From Flammeovirgaceae bacterium UBA2366 (GTDB taxonomy: Bacteria > Bacteroidota > Bacteroidia > Cytophagales > Cyclobacteriaceae), in contig DDTK01000011.1 of the NCBI GenBank assembly GCA_002344065.1, positions 62,001 to 126,000 on the forward strand: 64,000 bases of DNA, written 5' to 3'. A program made the translations under genes and the position numbers. Shown piece after piece: positions 1-9,582 of this stretch. A model generated the notes under the pieces. That model did no database searches. It saw nothing but the letters and a program-made list of their open reading frames with translations, and had not been told where the DNA came from. Positions within the stretch are counted from its first letter, which is position 1. Every line of letters begins with the position of its first letter.

Positions 1-1
1 C

Positions 2-532
2 ATTAACTCAGTGGGTACTTTTGTGCCGGCTCCTACCCCAACTCGTAATCCTGCAGATGTTATTTCAGTATTCAGCGATGCGTACACCAATATTCCGGTT
101 GATTTTTATAATGGATTTTTCGCACCATTTCAAACTACACTCGGTGGAGCCGTAAACATAGGCGGTGAAAATGTTATCAGATACACTCAATTGAATTTTG
201 TTGCTACTGAGTTTAAAAACCCAACTGTTAATCTATCGCAGATGACACACTTTCATGTTGATATTCAAATTCAAGAGCCGATTAATCCCGGAGACTTTAT
301 TTCGATTGAATTAGGTGACTTTGGTCCGAACAATGCTTTCGGTGGTGGTGATGATTCCAGCGGGCGGGTAACATTTACGAGCACTTCATTAACCCGAAAC
401 ACATGGATAAGTCTGGATATTCCGCTAGCCCAATTTGGTTTAGCAAGCCGAAACAATATGGCCCAGATATTCTTCATATCGGATGCTACCATTTCAACTT
501 TGTTAGTGGATAATATGTATTTCTACAAGTAA
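2..532 (+). CDS. Surface glycan-binding protein, C-terminal fragment (partial at left edge)
   Basis: The reading frame is open to the left edge, so this is the 3' end of a larger gene. A GTG at position 11 is only an internal valine. The visible 176 residues form one beta-sandwich-like module that begins with a Pro/Thr linker (PAPTPTRNPADV) and ends in DNMYFYK. The same module, with the same linker and a DNIYFYK ending, occurs twice in the protein at 1413-4181, so both belong to one family of carbohydrate-binding-like modules. Its place directly upstream of a GH16 glucanase suggests a surface protein that holds beta-1,3-glucan for the locus; that role is inferred from context. The gene ends 53 bases before the GH16 start, which is compatible with co-transcription. 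What lies N-terminal, whether a lipoprotein anchor, more modules or a catalytic domain, cannot be seen. Confidence 0.7.
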   Translation: MNSVGTFVPAPTPTRNPADVISVFSDAYTNIPVDFYNGFFAPFQTTLGGAVNIGGENVIRYTQLNFVATEFKNPTVNLSQMTHFHVDIQIQEPINPGDFISIELGDFGPNNAFGGGDDSSGRVTFTSTSLTRNTWISLDIPLAQFGLASRNNMAQIFFISDATISTLLVDNMYFYK

Positions 533-585
533 AGAGTTTAACTGAATAACAAATGAATCAGCGAAATCAATTTAAACTTAGAATC

Positions 586-1386
586 ATGAACAGAATATGG
601 CTGCGTATTTCTTCCGCTTGTATGCTGGTGGCCCTGCTGAGTTGTTCGGATTATGAACAAACCGTAACCACAATGAATGAACTTGTCATACAAGACGAGT
701 TTGATACCAATGGCGCACCCAACAGTGCCATCTGGGGGTATGATATCGGCACAGGCACAAATGGTTGGGGTAATAATGAATTACAATACTACACCGATCG
801 TAAAGAAAATGTGACCGTACAAAATGGCTACCTGATCATTACGGCTCGGAAGGAATCTTATCAAGGATCACCCTATACGTCAGCAAGATTACTAACCAAA
901 GGAAAATTCGAGCAGGCATATGGACGTTTTGAAGCCAGAATCAGACTACCCTGGGGACAAGGCATGTGGCCGGCCTTCTGGATGCTGGGGGCAGATATTG
1001 ACACCAATCCATGGCCTGCAGCGGGCGAAATTGACATCATGGAATTTCGTGGGCAAGAGCCATCCACGGTACTCGGTACTGTTCATGGCCCGGGGTATTC
1101 CGCTGGCGAATCAATTTCAAAAAGTTACACCTTAAAGAACGATCGGTTTGATACCGGATTTCATGTGTTTGGAATTGAGTGGACACCTAAGTATGTAAAC
1201 TTTTATGTTGATGATGTGCTATACAATCAAATAACTCCTGCTGATGTTCCCGGTGAGTGGGTATTCAACAAACCATTCTTTATTCTGATAAATCTTGCTG
1301 TTGGTGGATCGTTTGTCGGATCGCCTAACAGTGAAACCGTCTTCCCGCAAACCATGCTGGTTGACTACGTAAGGGTATACAAATAG
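586..1386 (+). CDS. GH16 family endo-beta-1,3-glucanase (laminarinase), lipoprotein
   Basis: This is a glycoside hydrolase family 16 enzyme that cuts beta-1,3 or mixed beta-1,3/1,4 glucan internally with retention. The family signature EIDIME lies at residues 148-153, with Glu148 as nucleophile, Asp150 as helper and Glu153 as acid/base. A typical GH16 substrate-cleft stretch (WPAFWMLG) precedes it, and the C-terminus ends in the usual VDYVRVYK strand. I chose the ATG at 586 over the in-frame ATG at 553 because it gives a clean lipoprotein signal (MNRIWLRISSACMLVALLSC) with a lipobox cysteine at residue 20. The mature enzyme is about 245 residues, a bare catalytic domain. Export to the outer membrane or cell surface is expected. 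The neighbouring CBM-rich lipoprotein and GH3/GH17 genes point to laminarin as substrate, but GH16 has many specificities and this is not proved by sequence. Confidence 0.92.
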   Translation: MNRIWLRISSACMLVALLSCSDYEQTVTTMNELVIQDEFDTNGAPNSAIWGYDIGTGTNGWGNNELQYYTDRKENVTVQNGYLIITARKESYQGSPYTSARLLTKGKFEQAYGRFEARIRLPWGQGMWPAFWMLGADIDTNPWPAAGEIDIMEFRGQEPSTVLGTVHGPGYSAGESISKSYTLKNDRFDTGFHVFGIEWTPKYVNFYVDDVLYNQITPADVPGEWVFNKPFFILINLAVGGSFVGSPNSETVFPQTMLVDYVRVYK

Positions 1387-1412
1387 TTATTAAACCAATA
1401 AAGCCAAAGATT

Positions 1413-4181
1413 ATGAAGATGTTTACGATGTACGCAAAGCTGATGTTAGCTATCAGCATGATAGTTTTCCTTGCGGGATGTAAGGGTGAAGATGAATTGC
1501 TTCCGCAGGTAAACGCTGACTTTACCTACACGCTTAATGAGGATACTGGCACAGTTACATTTATTAACACCTCTACTAACGCAACCAAATTTGTATGGGA
1601 CTTTGGCGATGGAGAGACGTCAACCGAAATCAACCCTATAAAAACTTACCCTACAGGATCCTATACGGTGCGCCTAACAGCTTCTAATGTTTCAGGGGCA
1701 TCAGATTTTTTTGAGGATACAGTCGTTATTGATATCAAAATTGTAATTTCATTACCCATTACTTTTGACAACAACAACGTAAACTATACACCAACAGTTT
1801 TTAACGGTGCTTCCTTTGCTATAGTTGATAATCCAAGTCAATCAGGTACGAACAATAAAGCCACCAAAGTAGGTGCCATTACGAATAGTGGTGTTGCTTT
1901 TGAAGGCTTATTTTTTGACCTGGGCAGTGATATCGACTTGGCAACCGACAAACGAATAAGCATGAACTTCCGATCGACTGCAGCAACCACTGTATTACTA
2001 AAGTTGGAAGAAGGTACAGCAGGCGCAATTGAACTTACCAGTAATCATGGTGGCACTGGTTGGGAAACTCTAAACTTTGATTTTAACTCCTCGGCTAAAT
2101 ATTCACGATTAACTTTATTCGTTGACGGCCCGGGCACTACTGCAGGAACATTTTATCTTGATGATATAATACAGGGACCTGTTACCGGTGGCGGTAGTGG
2201 ATGTGCCGGTACTCCAATCGCTGCCCCTTCTCTTCCGGTAGATTTTGAAGGCTGTGCAACGTTTCTTTCGTCCGAGAATTTTGGAGCTGGTATTACTTCC
2301 GAGCTAACCACCAATCCATCTAAAACCGGAATAAACACATCTAACTATGTGCTTAAGGTAGACAAACCAACGGGTTCCGATTTCTACGCAGGGATTCAGA
2401 ACACTTTTGCAAGCAACTTTAATTTAACGACAACAAACACCTTTAAGGTGAAGGTTTATTCCACAAAGGCCAACGTTGTATTCCGATTTGAGTTAGCTGT
2501 CAATCCTCAAACAGTGCCTGTAACCGGTAATCCTGCACCAGTTTTCAGAACAATTACAACGGCCAATGTTTGGACCGAGGTCGCCTTTACGTTCACCGGT
2601 TTACCCGGTGGACCAACTGCCTATAACCAGTTGGTTATTAAGCCAGATAATACTGAGACGGATAGCCCAATAACCGCAGGAGGTACGTACTACCTTGATG
2701 ATCTTACACTATCAGCCGGAGCAGCAACCTCACCTACTACAGCCGCACCTACCCCACCGGCACGTGCTGCCAGTGATGTGGTCTCCATCTTCAGCAATGC
2801 ATACACCAATATTACCGGTGTTGATTACAATCCTAACTGGGGCCAGGCCACGGTAGTTACCACAATTGACATTGCCGGAAACGCTACTCTAAAATATGCT
2901 GGCCTAAACTATCAGGGAACAGACTTTAGTGGAAATGCACAAAATGTTTCCAGCATGCAATTCCTTCATGTTGATTTTTGGACGGCCAATTCAACAGCCC
3001 TGAATGTTAGTGTCATTAGCCCGGGTCCATCAGAAAAGGCAAAAGCTCTTACTGTACCTACCAATGGAAACTGGACAAGTATTGATATTCCTTTGTCTGA
3101 TTTTTCACCACCCGTTAACCTGGCAGAAGTTTTCCAGTTAAAGTTTGACGGAAACGGTGACATCTACTTAGACAATATCTACTTCTACAAAACCGGACCT
3201 GCACCTACAGCACCTACAACAGCAGCACCCACCCCACCGGCACGCGCTGCCAGTGATGTGATTTCGATTTTCAGTAATGCATATACCAATATTACCGGTG
3301 TCGACTACAATCCTAACTGGGGCCAGGCTACTGTAGTAACCACCATCGATGTTGCCGGAAATGCTACCCTTAAATACGCTGGCCTTAACTATCAAGGAAC
3401 AGACTTTAGTGGAAACGCACAAAATGTTTCCGGAATGCAATTCCTGCATATCGATTATTGGACTGCCAATTCAACTGCTTTAAACGCCAGCATCATTAGT
3501 CCGGGGCCATCAGAAAAGGCAAAAGCACTTACTGTACCTACCAATGGAAATTGGACAAGTGTTGATATTCCGCTGGGAGATTTTTCACCACCCGTTAACC
3601 TGACAGAAATTATTCAATTAAAGTTTGACGGAAACGGAGACATTTTCTTGGACAACATCTACTTCTATAAATCATCTGGCGGAGGTACCCCTGGCGCCAA
3701 CTTAGTAACCAATGGTGATTTTGAAACGGGTGATGCAACCGGTTGGATGTTATTCCAGAATGGAGGATCTGCAGCATTGGATAATACTACCAACAATGGC
3801 GGTACCTGGTCTGGTAAGTTAGCCACGGGTGGGCCCAGTAACCCTGCCTTTAAACAAGAGAGAATTGGTGCTGGAGTAGTGAAAGCTGGCGATGTGGTTC
3901 GGATAAAGTTCGATCACAAAGGAGCAGTTGTTCAGCCAGGAGCAGTATTCAATGTATTACTATTCGGAGAAGGTGCCGGAGGAGCTTCGTTTACACATGT
4001 GTTCAATCCGGCTCCCGTACTGGGTAGTAATTGGACAACCTTTACCGGTAACTTTACGATTGCCCCGGGTACTGACGTATCGGAAGGTATCTCATTTTTA
4101 ATTGAAGCAGTTTGTGGAGGAGATTCAGGGTGCAGTGTAACGGCCAATATTGACAATGTTTCGGTTGTTCTGAATCCATAA
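1413..4181 (+). CDS. PKD and multi-CBM surface lipoprotein of the glucan locus
   Basis: This is a 922-residue lipoprotein with no recognisable catalytic domain. A signal peptide ends at the lipobox FLAGC. Residues about 33-105 form a PKD domain with the typical WDFGDG motif. Two beta-sandwich, CBM-like modules follow at about 107-255 and 270-435. Two nearly identical 153-residue modules then start at residues 441 and 601, each led by a PTTAAPTPPARAASDV linker and ended by DNIYFYK. The last module, about 762-922, begins NLVTNGDFE and resembles the CBM4/9 fold type. The protein probably captures polysaccharide at the outer surface and presents it to the GH16 enzyme 26 bases upstream, in the way SusE/SusF-type proteins do. 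That role is inferred from domain content and position. A hairpin after the stop separates it from the next gene. Confidence 0.8.
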   Translation: MKMFTMYAKLMLAISMIVFLAGCKGEDELLPQVNADFTYTLNEDTGTVTFINTSTNATKFVWDFGDGETSTEINPIKTYPTGSYTVRLTASNVSGASDFFEDTVVIDIKIVISLPITFDNNNVNYTPTVFNGASFAIVDNPSQSGTNNKATKVGAITNSGVAFEGLFFDLGSDIDLATDKRISMNFRSTAATTVLLKLEEGTAGAIELTSNHGGTGWETLNFDFNSSAKYSRLTLFVDGPGTTAGTFYLDDIIQGPVTGGGSGCAGTPIAAPSLPVDFEGCATFLSSENFGAGITSELTTNPSKTGINTSNYVLKVDKPTGSDFYAGIQNTFASNFNLTTTNTFKVKVYSTKANVVFRFELAVNPQTVPVTGNPAPVFRTITTANVWTEVAFTFTGLPGGPTAYNQLVIKPDNTETDSPITAGGTYYLDDLTLSAGAATSPTTAAPTPPARAASDVVSIFSNAYTNITGVDYNPNWGQATVVTTIDIAGNATLKYAGLNYQGTDFSGNAQNVSSMQFLHVDFWTANSTALNVSVISPGPSEKAKALTVPTNGNWTSIDIPLSDFSPPVNLAEVFQLKFDGNGDIYLDNIYFYKTGPAPTAPTTAAPTPPARAASDVISIFSNAYTNITGVDYNPNWGQATVVTTIDVAGNATLKYAGLNYQGTDFSGNAQNVSGMQFLHIDYWTANSTALNASIISPGPSEKAKALTVPTNGNWTSVDIPLGDFSPPVNLTEIIQLKFDGNGDIFLDNIYFYKSSGGGTPGANLVTNGDFETGDATGWMLFQNGGSAALDNTTNNGGTWSGKLATGGPSNPAFKQERIGAGVVKAGDVVRIKFDHKGAVVQPGAVFNVLLFGEGAGGASFTHVFNPAPVLGSNWTTFTGNFTIAPGTDVSEGISFLIEAVCGGDSGCSVTANIDNVSVVLNP
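2733..3671 (+). repeat. Two in-frame direct repeats of a 153-codon binding module
   Basis: Unit 1 (2733-3191) and unit 2 (3213-3671) are direct copies offset by exactly 480 bases. Most differences are synonymous, with only scattered amino-acid changes, for example HVDFW against HIDYW. This points to a recent internal duplication or continuing gene conversion. The copies could recombine to lose or gain a module. Confidence 0.9.
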
Positions 4182-4209
4182 ATTTTAAGAACCAATAACC
4201 TTGAATACG

Positions 4210-4242
4210 AAATAGGTCGAGTCATAAAAACTCGACCTATTT
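4210..4242 (+). terminator. Hairpin, probable transcription terminator or processing site
   Basis: A perfect 12-base-pair stem (4210-4221 with 4231-4242) encloses a 9-base loop. It starts 28 bases after the stop of the CBM protein and 50 bases before the phosphorylase start. There is no long T tract after it, so it may only attenuate transcription or stabilise the upstream mRNA. It could set the extracellular GH16/CBM genes apart from the intracellular part of the locus. Confidence 0.6.
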
Positions 4243-4291
4243 ACAAGTAAGCCAAGATGCCCCTCATTTGCCTAAACCAAATTTGTAAGAG

Positions 4292-7200
4292 GTGAAAAAC
4301 GAGCAGACTCAGTTAACACAAGTTCGGATTGACAACGAAGTCTATTTTCAGATTTCAAATGTCGATAAAATGCGTCCATTTTTCATGAGCATCTTGAGTG
4401 ATTCTAACCACTGGATATTTATTGGAAGTAATGGCGGATTGAGTGCAGGAAGAAAAGATGCTGAACATGCATTATTCCCCTACTACACAGACGACAAAAT
4501 CGTTGAATCTTCTGAGCTCACCGGATCGAAAACAATTATCCGTATTCAAAAGAATGATAAACCATATCTTTGGGAACCATTTTCCATTCGTTATTCCAAC
4601 TTATATGACTTGCAGCGAAACCTGTACAAAAGCATTTACGGCAACACAATAATTTTTGAGGAGATCAATCATGACTTAAACCTTACCTTTCAATATCAGT
4701 GGAGCACAAGTAATCGCTATGGTTTTGTCAAGAGCAGCAGGTTGATAAATGAAAATACAGCTGAGATAAGTATTTCGTTACTCGATGGTATTCAAAATAT
4801 TATGCCGTATGGGGTTGGCAGCGCGCTTCAAAGTCAACGAAGCAACCTGGTGGATGCTTACAAGAGAAGTGAACTAGAAAAGGAAAGCGGAATCGGGATA
4901 TACGCACTGAGTGCCATTATCGTTGATAAGGCCGAGCCTAGTGAAGCCTTAAAAGCAACAATTGCCTGGTCAATAGGACTGGAAAATCCCACACGACTTC
5001 TCTCCTCTTTACAACTTGATAATTTCAGAAAAGGACATTCTATTAAACAAGAAGAGGACGTAAAAGCAGAAAAGGGCTCCTACTTTATCCAGGCTGATAT
5101 TGCACTGGAATCGAAAGGTAAAAAGGAATGGCTAATAGTTGCCGATGTGAATCAAAGCACCTCACAAATCATAGCCATAGCCAAAGCCTTAAAGAGCGAC
5201 AAGCATCTTCGCTTTAGAATTAATGAAGATATTAAATCCGGAACCAATCAGCTTATTCAACTTAATGCGGCTTCGGATGGCCTGCAACTCACATCGGATA
5301 GACTAAGCGATACAAGGCACTTTTTTAATGTGATGTTTAACATCATGCGGGGAGGGATATTTGATAATAATTATCAAATCGAGAAAAGTGATCTAAAAAG
5401 CTATCTTTCTAAAGCAAATAAACAAGTCTTTGATCGTCATAATGAAAGTATCCAAAAACTTTCCAACCAGTTCTCTCTTGCTGTACTAAAAGAATTTGCA
5501 GAAACCTCAGACGACAAAAATCTTAAGCGCTTGTGCCTGGAGTATTTGCCGTTAAAATTCAGCAGAAGACATGGTGATCCCAGCAGACCCTGGAATCAAT
5601 TTTCCATCAATACCCGCAATGAAAGTGATGGATCAAAAGTACTTGACTATGCCGGCAATTGGAGAGATATTTTTCAGAACTGGGAAGCGCTGGCACACTC
5701 CTATCCTGCATTTATTGAAGGAATGATCTTCAAGTTCCTGAACGCATCAACGTTTGATGGATACAATCCCTATAGGATTACAAAGAATGGTATCGACTGG
5801 GAAAAAATTGAAGCTGATGATCCTTGGTCCTACATCGGCTACTGGGGCGATCATCAGATCATCTATCTGCTAAAGTTTCTGGAATTTTCAGAACATCACG
5901 CACCCGGTCGACTAGCCAATTATTTTAATGAAGACATTTTTGTGTATGCCAACGTGCCCTACAAAATAAAGCGTTATGAAGACATACTGAAGAATCCTAA
6001 AGACACAATTGACTTTGATCGTGAACTTGATCACGCAATAGAAAAGCGATGGTCAACATTAGGCGCTGATAGTGCCCTGCTTCAAAATAAAAATGGCGAT
6101 ATCCACCATGTTAACTTTGTTGAAAAGATACTGGCAACGGTATTAGCCAAACTTTCCAATTTTATTCCTGAAGGTGGGATATGGATGAATACCCAACGAC
6201 CAGAATGGAATGACGCCAACAACGCACTGGTTGGTAACGGTGTATCGGTAGTGACACTGTGCTACCTGAGGAGGTTTTTGAATTTTTTCAAAGATCTTCT
6301 GGAAAAGAGTAAAATAAATGAGGTGACGATTTCAGAAGAATTGGGAGTCTTCTTTTCAGACATAAGGGATACACTTTTCAAGAATCAACACTTACTTGCC
6401 GGATCGATTTCCAACAAAGACAGAAAAACAATTCTGGATGGATTGGGGATAGCCGGAAGCAACTACCGGATAAATATCTATGATCAATCCTTCAGTAATC
6501 AGCGGAGGTCATTGCCCGTTAACGATTTGATTGAGTTTTCAGAAGTTTGCATTAACTATCTCGAACATACCATTCGTGCCAATAAGCGACAGGATAACTT
6601 ATATCATGCCTACAATTTAATGACGGTAGAAAACAGACAGGAAATTTCAATCTCCCATTTAAGTGAAATGCTCGAGGGGCAAGTGGCTGCTTTAAGTGCA
6701 GGTTATATGACATCCAACGAAGCATTGGAAACGCTAGACGCCTTGAAAGCAAGTGCACTCTTCCGGGCGGATCAGTTCAGTTACATGCTTTATCCCAACA
6801 AAGATTTACCGGGCTTCCTAAGTAAGAACACTATTCCAAAAGCTGAGCTATCAAAATCCAAATTGCTGTCAACCCTGATAAAGGATGACAACACCACTAT
6901 TGTTGAACAGGATGTATATGGCGGTTACCACTTCAATGGCAATTTTAAAAACGCCTCCGATCTTCAAGCAGCGCTGGAAGAATTGGCAAGCAGTCATCCC
7001 CAGGTAACACCTGTTGACAAAGAAGAAGTGATTCAGATCTTTGAAAAAATATTTAATCATAAAGCGTTTACCGGAAGGTCTGGGACATTTTTTGGCTATG
7101 AGGGCTTAGGATCCATTTACTGGCATATGGTTTCCAAACTGCAATTGGCCGTGCAGGAATGTTGCCTCAAAGCAATCCAGGATCAGGAAAGCGAAATCGT

Positions 7201-7720
7201 GTTTGGCAAACTGCTGGAACACTATTATGAGATTAATGAAGGAATTGGCGTGCATAAATCGCCAGCACTTTACGGAGCCTTCCCTACCGATCCCTACTCG
7301 CATACCCCTGCCAACAAGGGAGCACAACAACCAGGCATGACCGGTCAGGTGAAGGAAGATATATTATCACGCTTCGGAGAGTTAGGCGTGTTTGTAAACG
7401 ATGGCCAGCTTTGTTTCAATCCATGTATGCTGAGAAAAGCTGAATTCTTATCTAAAAAGCAGGTCTTCAACTATGTGGATGTGCAGGGAAAAACAATTGA
7501 ATTAGTGGTTGAAGAGAAATCATTGAGTTTCACTTACTGTCAGGTGCCGATTGTGTACACACTCGCTGATGAAAATAGACTCGAGTTAATGTTGAATACT
7601 GGCAGTATTTTAAAATCTGAAAGGTTGATCCTGGATAAACCGAACAGTCAGAAAATATTTGGCAGAACCGGGGATGTAGTTCGGATAGTCGTTCATGTAA
7701 ATCAAGTGATGTTGAGGTAA
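4292..7720 (+). CDS. Beta-1,3-glucan phosphorylase, GH94-like (GH149/GH161 type), cytoplasmic
   Basis: This is a 1142-residue cytoplasmic protein with no signal peptide or membrane segment. It opens with a GH94-like beta-sandwich (SNGGLSAGRKDAEHALFPYYTDD at about 50-72, split as SNGGLSAGRKD and AEHALFPYYTDD). An (alpha/alpha)6 catalytic region follows, with DPWSYIGYWGDHQI and, near residues 985-1025, YGAFPTDPYSHTP and GAQQPGMTGQVKED. Such enzymes release glucose-1-phosphate from beta-1,3-gluco-oligosaccharides using phosphate. Length and context (GH16, GH17, GH3) fit GH149 best; GH161 is the alternative, and I cannot separate them by eye. The start is GTG at 4292: an in-frame stop at 4286 leaves no upstream choice, and the next ATG would cut into the N-terminal domain. 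Its stop overlaps the next start by one base (TAATG), indicating translational coupling to the GH3 gene. Confidence 0.78.
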   Translation: MKNEQTQLTQVRIDNEVYFQISNVDKMRPFFMSILSDSNHWIFIGSNGGLSAGRKDAEHALFPYYTDDKIVESSELTGSKTIIRIQKNDKPYLWEPFSIRYSNLYDLQRNLYKSIYGNTIIFEEINHDLNLTFQYQWSTSNRYGFVKSSRLINENTAEISISLLDGIQNIMPYGVGSALQSQRSNLVDAYKRSELEKESGIGIYALSAIIVDKAEPSEALKATIAWSIGLENPTRLLSSLQLDNFRKGHSIKQEEDVKAEKGSYFIQADIALESKGKKEWLIVADVNQSTSQIIAIAKALKSDKHLRFRINEDIKSGTNQLIQLNAASDGLQLTSDRLSDTRHFFNVMFNIMRGGIFDNNYQIEKSDLKSYLSKANKQVFDRHNESIQKLSNQFSLAVLKEFAETSDDKNLKRLCLEYLPLKFSRRHGDPSRPWNQFSINTRNESDGSKVLDYAGNWRDIFQNWEALAHSYPAFIEGMIFKFLNASTFDGYNPYRITKNGIDWEKIEADDPWSYIGYWGDHQIIYLLKFLEFSEHHAPGRLANYFNEDIFVYANVPYKIKRYEDILKNPKDTIDFDRELDHAIEKRWSTLGADSALLQNKNGDIHHVNFVEKILATVLAKLSNFIPEGGIWMNTQRPEWNDANNALVGNGVSVVTLCYLRRFLNFFKDLLEKSKINEVTISEELGVFFSDIRDTLFKNQHLLAGSISNKDRKTILDGLGIAGSNYRINIYDQSFSNQRRSLPVNDLIEFSEVCINYLEHTIRANKRQDNLYHAYNLMTVENRQEISISHLSEMLEGQVAALSAGYMTSNEALETLDALKASALFRADQFSYMLYPNKDLPGFLSKNTIPKAELSKSKLLSTLIKDDNTTIVEQDVYGGYHFNGNFKNASDLQAALEELASSHPQVTPVDKEEVIQIFEKIFNHKAFTGRSGTFFGYEGLGSIYWHMVSKLQLAVQECCLKAIQDQESEIVFGKLLEHYYEINEGIGVHKSPALYGAFPTDPYSHTPANKGAQQPGMTGQVKEDILSRFGELGVFVNDGQLCFNPCMLRKAEFLSKKQVFNYVDVQGKTIELVVEEKSLSFTYCQVPIVYTLADENRLELMLNTGSILKSERLILDKPNSQKIFGRTGDVVRIVVHVNQVMLR

Positions 7721-9531
7721 TGCGAAATTATTTTCCACATCATATCAAAGTTATTATATGCTTATGTCTTTTTTCTTCATGTAATCTTCCGATGGATAAA
7801 AAAACAAACACCGATCAAATCATAGAACAAAAAGTTGATGCCTTGCTCGCACAGATGACCCTCGATGAAAAGATCGGTCAGATGACACAGGTACGGCATT
7901 TTGATGATATCACCATCGATGAAATAAAGACTAAATTCATCGGGTCGATTATACATACGCAGGGGCCAACGCCCGGCAAGGATGCTGCCGAATGGCAAGC
8001 CAAATTTGTTGAACTTCAAAAGCTGGCGCTATCCACTCGGTTGGGCATTCCCATGTTTTTTGGTGTGGATGCAGTGCATGGACAAAATACATATGCTGGC
8101 GCCACTATTTTTCCGCATAACATAGGCTTGGGGGCTGCCGCAAATTTAGAACTTGTCGAAAAAGCAGCGGCTATCACTGCGTTGGAATCAAGGGCAACCG
8201 GATTCAACTGGGTGTTCTCTCCATGCGTGGCTATCCCGTACAATGAAAAATGGGGCCGTGTGTATGAAGCATTTTCTGAAAGTACTGACATTACAACGGA
8301 GTTAACTAAAGCTTCTGTCCGAGGACATCAAGGTCTATCCGGCCAACCGGTATCACTTATTGCCACGGCCAAGCATTTTATTGGTGATGGTGCAACTGAT
8401 TTTGGTGTGGAAGGCGGTAACACAACCTTGAGTCAGGAAGAGGTGTTTAAACGCTTACTTCCACCCTATCGTGCAGCCGTTGAAGCCGGTGTGGGTTCTG
8501 TGATGGCCTCCTTCAACAGTTTGAATGGAGTGCCCATGCATGCACATCGTATGATGATTACGGATGTACTAAAGGGATCATTGAAATTTGAAGGTATTGT
8601 TGTCTCCGACTGGAAGGCTTATTCTCGTTTTGGCGGAACGGATGTTATTAATGCCGGTGTGGATGTAGTGATGGCCGTTGAGGGTGATTTTAATATGTAT
8701 CAGGAAGGCGTACGCAATGGTGTCTTGAATGGAATTATTCCACAAGAGAGAATTGATGATGCCGTGCGTAGAATATTACGGCAAAAATTTCGAATAGGTC
8801 TGTTTGATAATCCATTTCCAGATGCAAGTCTTATCCCAAAAATTGGCATACCAGCACACCGCGATGTGGCACGACAAGCTGTGCGCGAGTCGCTCGTACT
8901 GCTTAAGAATGAAAATAACCTCTTACCCTTAAAGAAGAATGCCAGGATTGTTATAGTTGGTGAGTTTGCCGACAACTCCGGGTTACAATCCGGTGGATGG
9001 ACAGTAAACTGGCAGGGATTGAAAGAGAATTATGCAGGTGCTACAACAATTTTGGAGGGATTCAGAAAAAAATCAACTACAGAAATTTTATATGATAAAG
9101 ATGGTGATGCCTCTTATGAGGATGTCGATGTAGCCGTAGTTGTTGTGGGTGAAACACCTTACGCTGAATTTATGGGTGACATTGGCGGAGAGATGAATAT
9201 CTATCAGCTTACAATAACAGAGGAGCATCAAAAGCTTATTGGTAAATATGTATCTAAAGGAATAAAAACCGTGGTGGTGCTAATTTCAGGAAGGCCGTTG
9301 GTCGTAACTGAGCAGCTTGAACAAGCTAATGCATTTGTTGCTGCCTGGTTGCCGGGTTCAGAAGGCGATGGTATTGCCGAAGTGTTATTTGGTGATTACG
9401 ACTTTAAAGGAAAGCTTCCTCACTCGTGGCCAAAATCAGTGGAAGATTATAGCGGAAAATATGGTCCTAATTTCTGGGACAACACGATAGAACCACTTTT
9501 TCCTTTCGGCTATGGATTGAACTATAAATAA
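7720..9531 (+). CDS. GH3 family beta-glucosidase / exo-beta-1,3-glucanase, lipoprotein
   Basis: This is a two-domain GH3 enzyme of 603 residues, the size of plant-type exo-glucanases that lack the fibronectin-like third domain. It removes glucose from the non-reducing end of beta-glucans with retention. The nucleophile is Asp297 in GIVVSDW. The substrate-binding motif AKHFIGDG lies about 75 residues earlier. The second domain has the GETPYAEFMGD stretch expected to carry the acid/base Glu. The N-terminus is a lipoprotein signal ending CLFSSC, so the enzyme probably sits in the periplasm or on the outer membrane. Its start overlaps the phosphorylase stop by one base. Working outside the inner membrane, it would turn short laminari-oligosaccharides into glucose, competing with import of intact oligomers. 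Confidence 0.92.
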   Translation: MRNYFPHHIKVIICLCLFSSCNLPMDKKTNTDQIIEQKVDALLAQMTLDEKIGQMTQVRHFDDITIDEIKTKFIGSIIHTQGPTPGKDAAEWQAKFVELQKLALSTRLGIPMFFGVDAVHGQNTYAGATIFPHNIGLGAAANLELVEKAAAITALESRATGFNWVFSPCVAIPYNEKWGRVYEAFSESTDITTELTKASVRGHQGLSGQPVSLIATAKHFIGDGATDFGVEGGNTTLSQEEVFKRLLPPYRAAVEAGVGSVMASFNSLNGVPMHAHRMMITDVLKGSLKFEGIVVSDWKAYSRFGGTDVINAGVDVVMAVEGDFNMYQEGVRNGVLNGIIPQERIDDAVRRILRQKFRIGLFDNPFPDASLIPKIGIPAHRDVARQAVRESLVLLKNENNLLPLKKNARIVIVGEFADNSGLQSGGWTVNWQGLKENYAGATTILEGFRKKSTTEILYDKDGDASYEDVDVAVVVVGETPYAEFMGDIGGEMNIYQLTITEEHQKLIGKYVSKGIKTVVVLISGRPLVVTEQLEQANAFVAAWLPGSEGDGIAEVLFGDYDFKGKLPHSWPKSVEDYSGKYGPNFWDNTIEPLFPFGYGLNYK

Positions 9532-9582
9532 TTGCTATGAACGAATGATGGAAATATACAGTCAGACATAAAGAACTTCACT

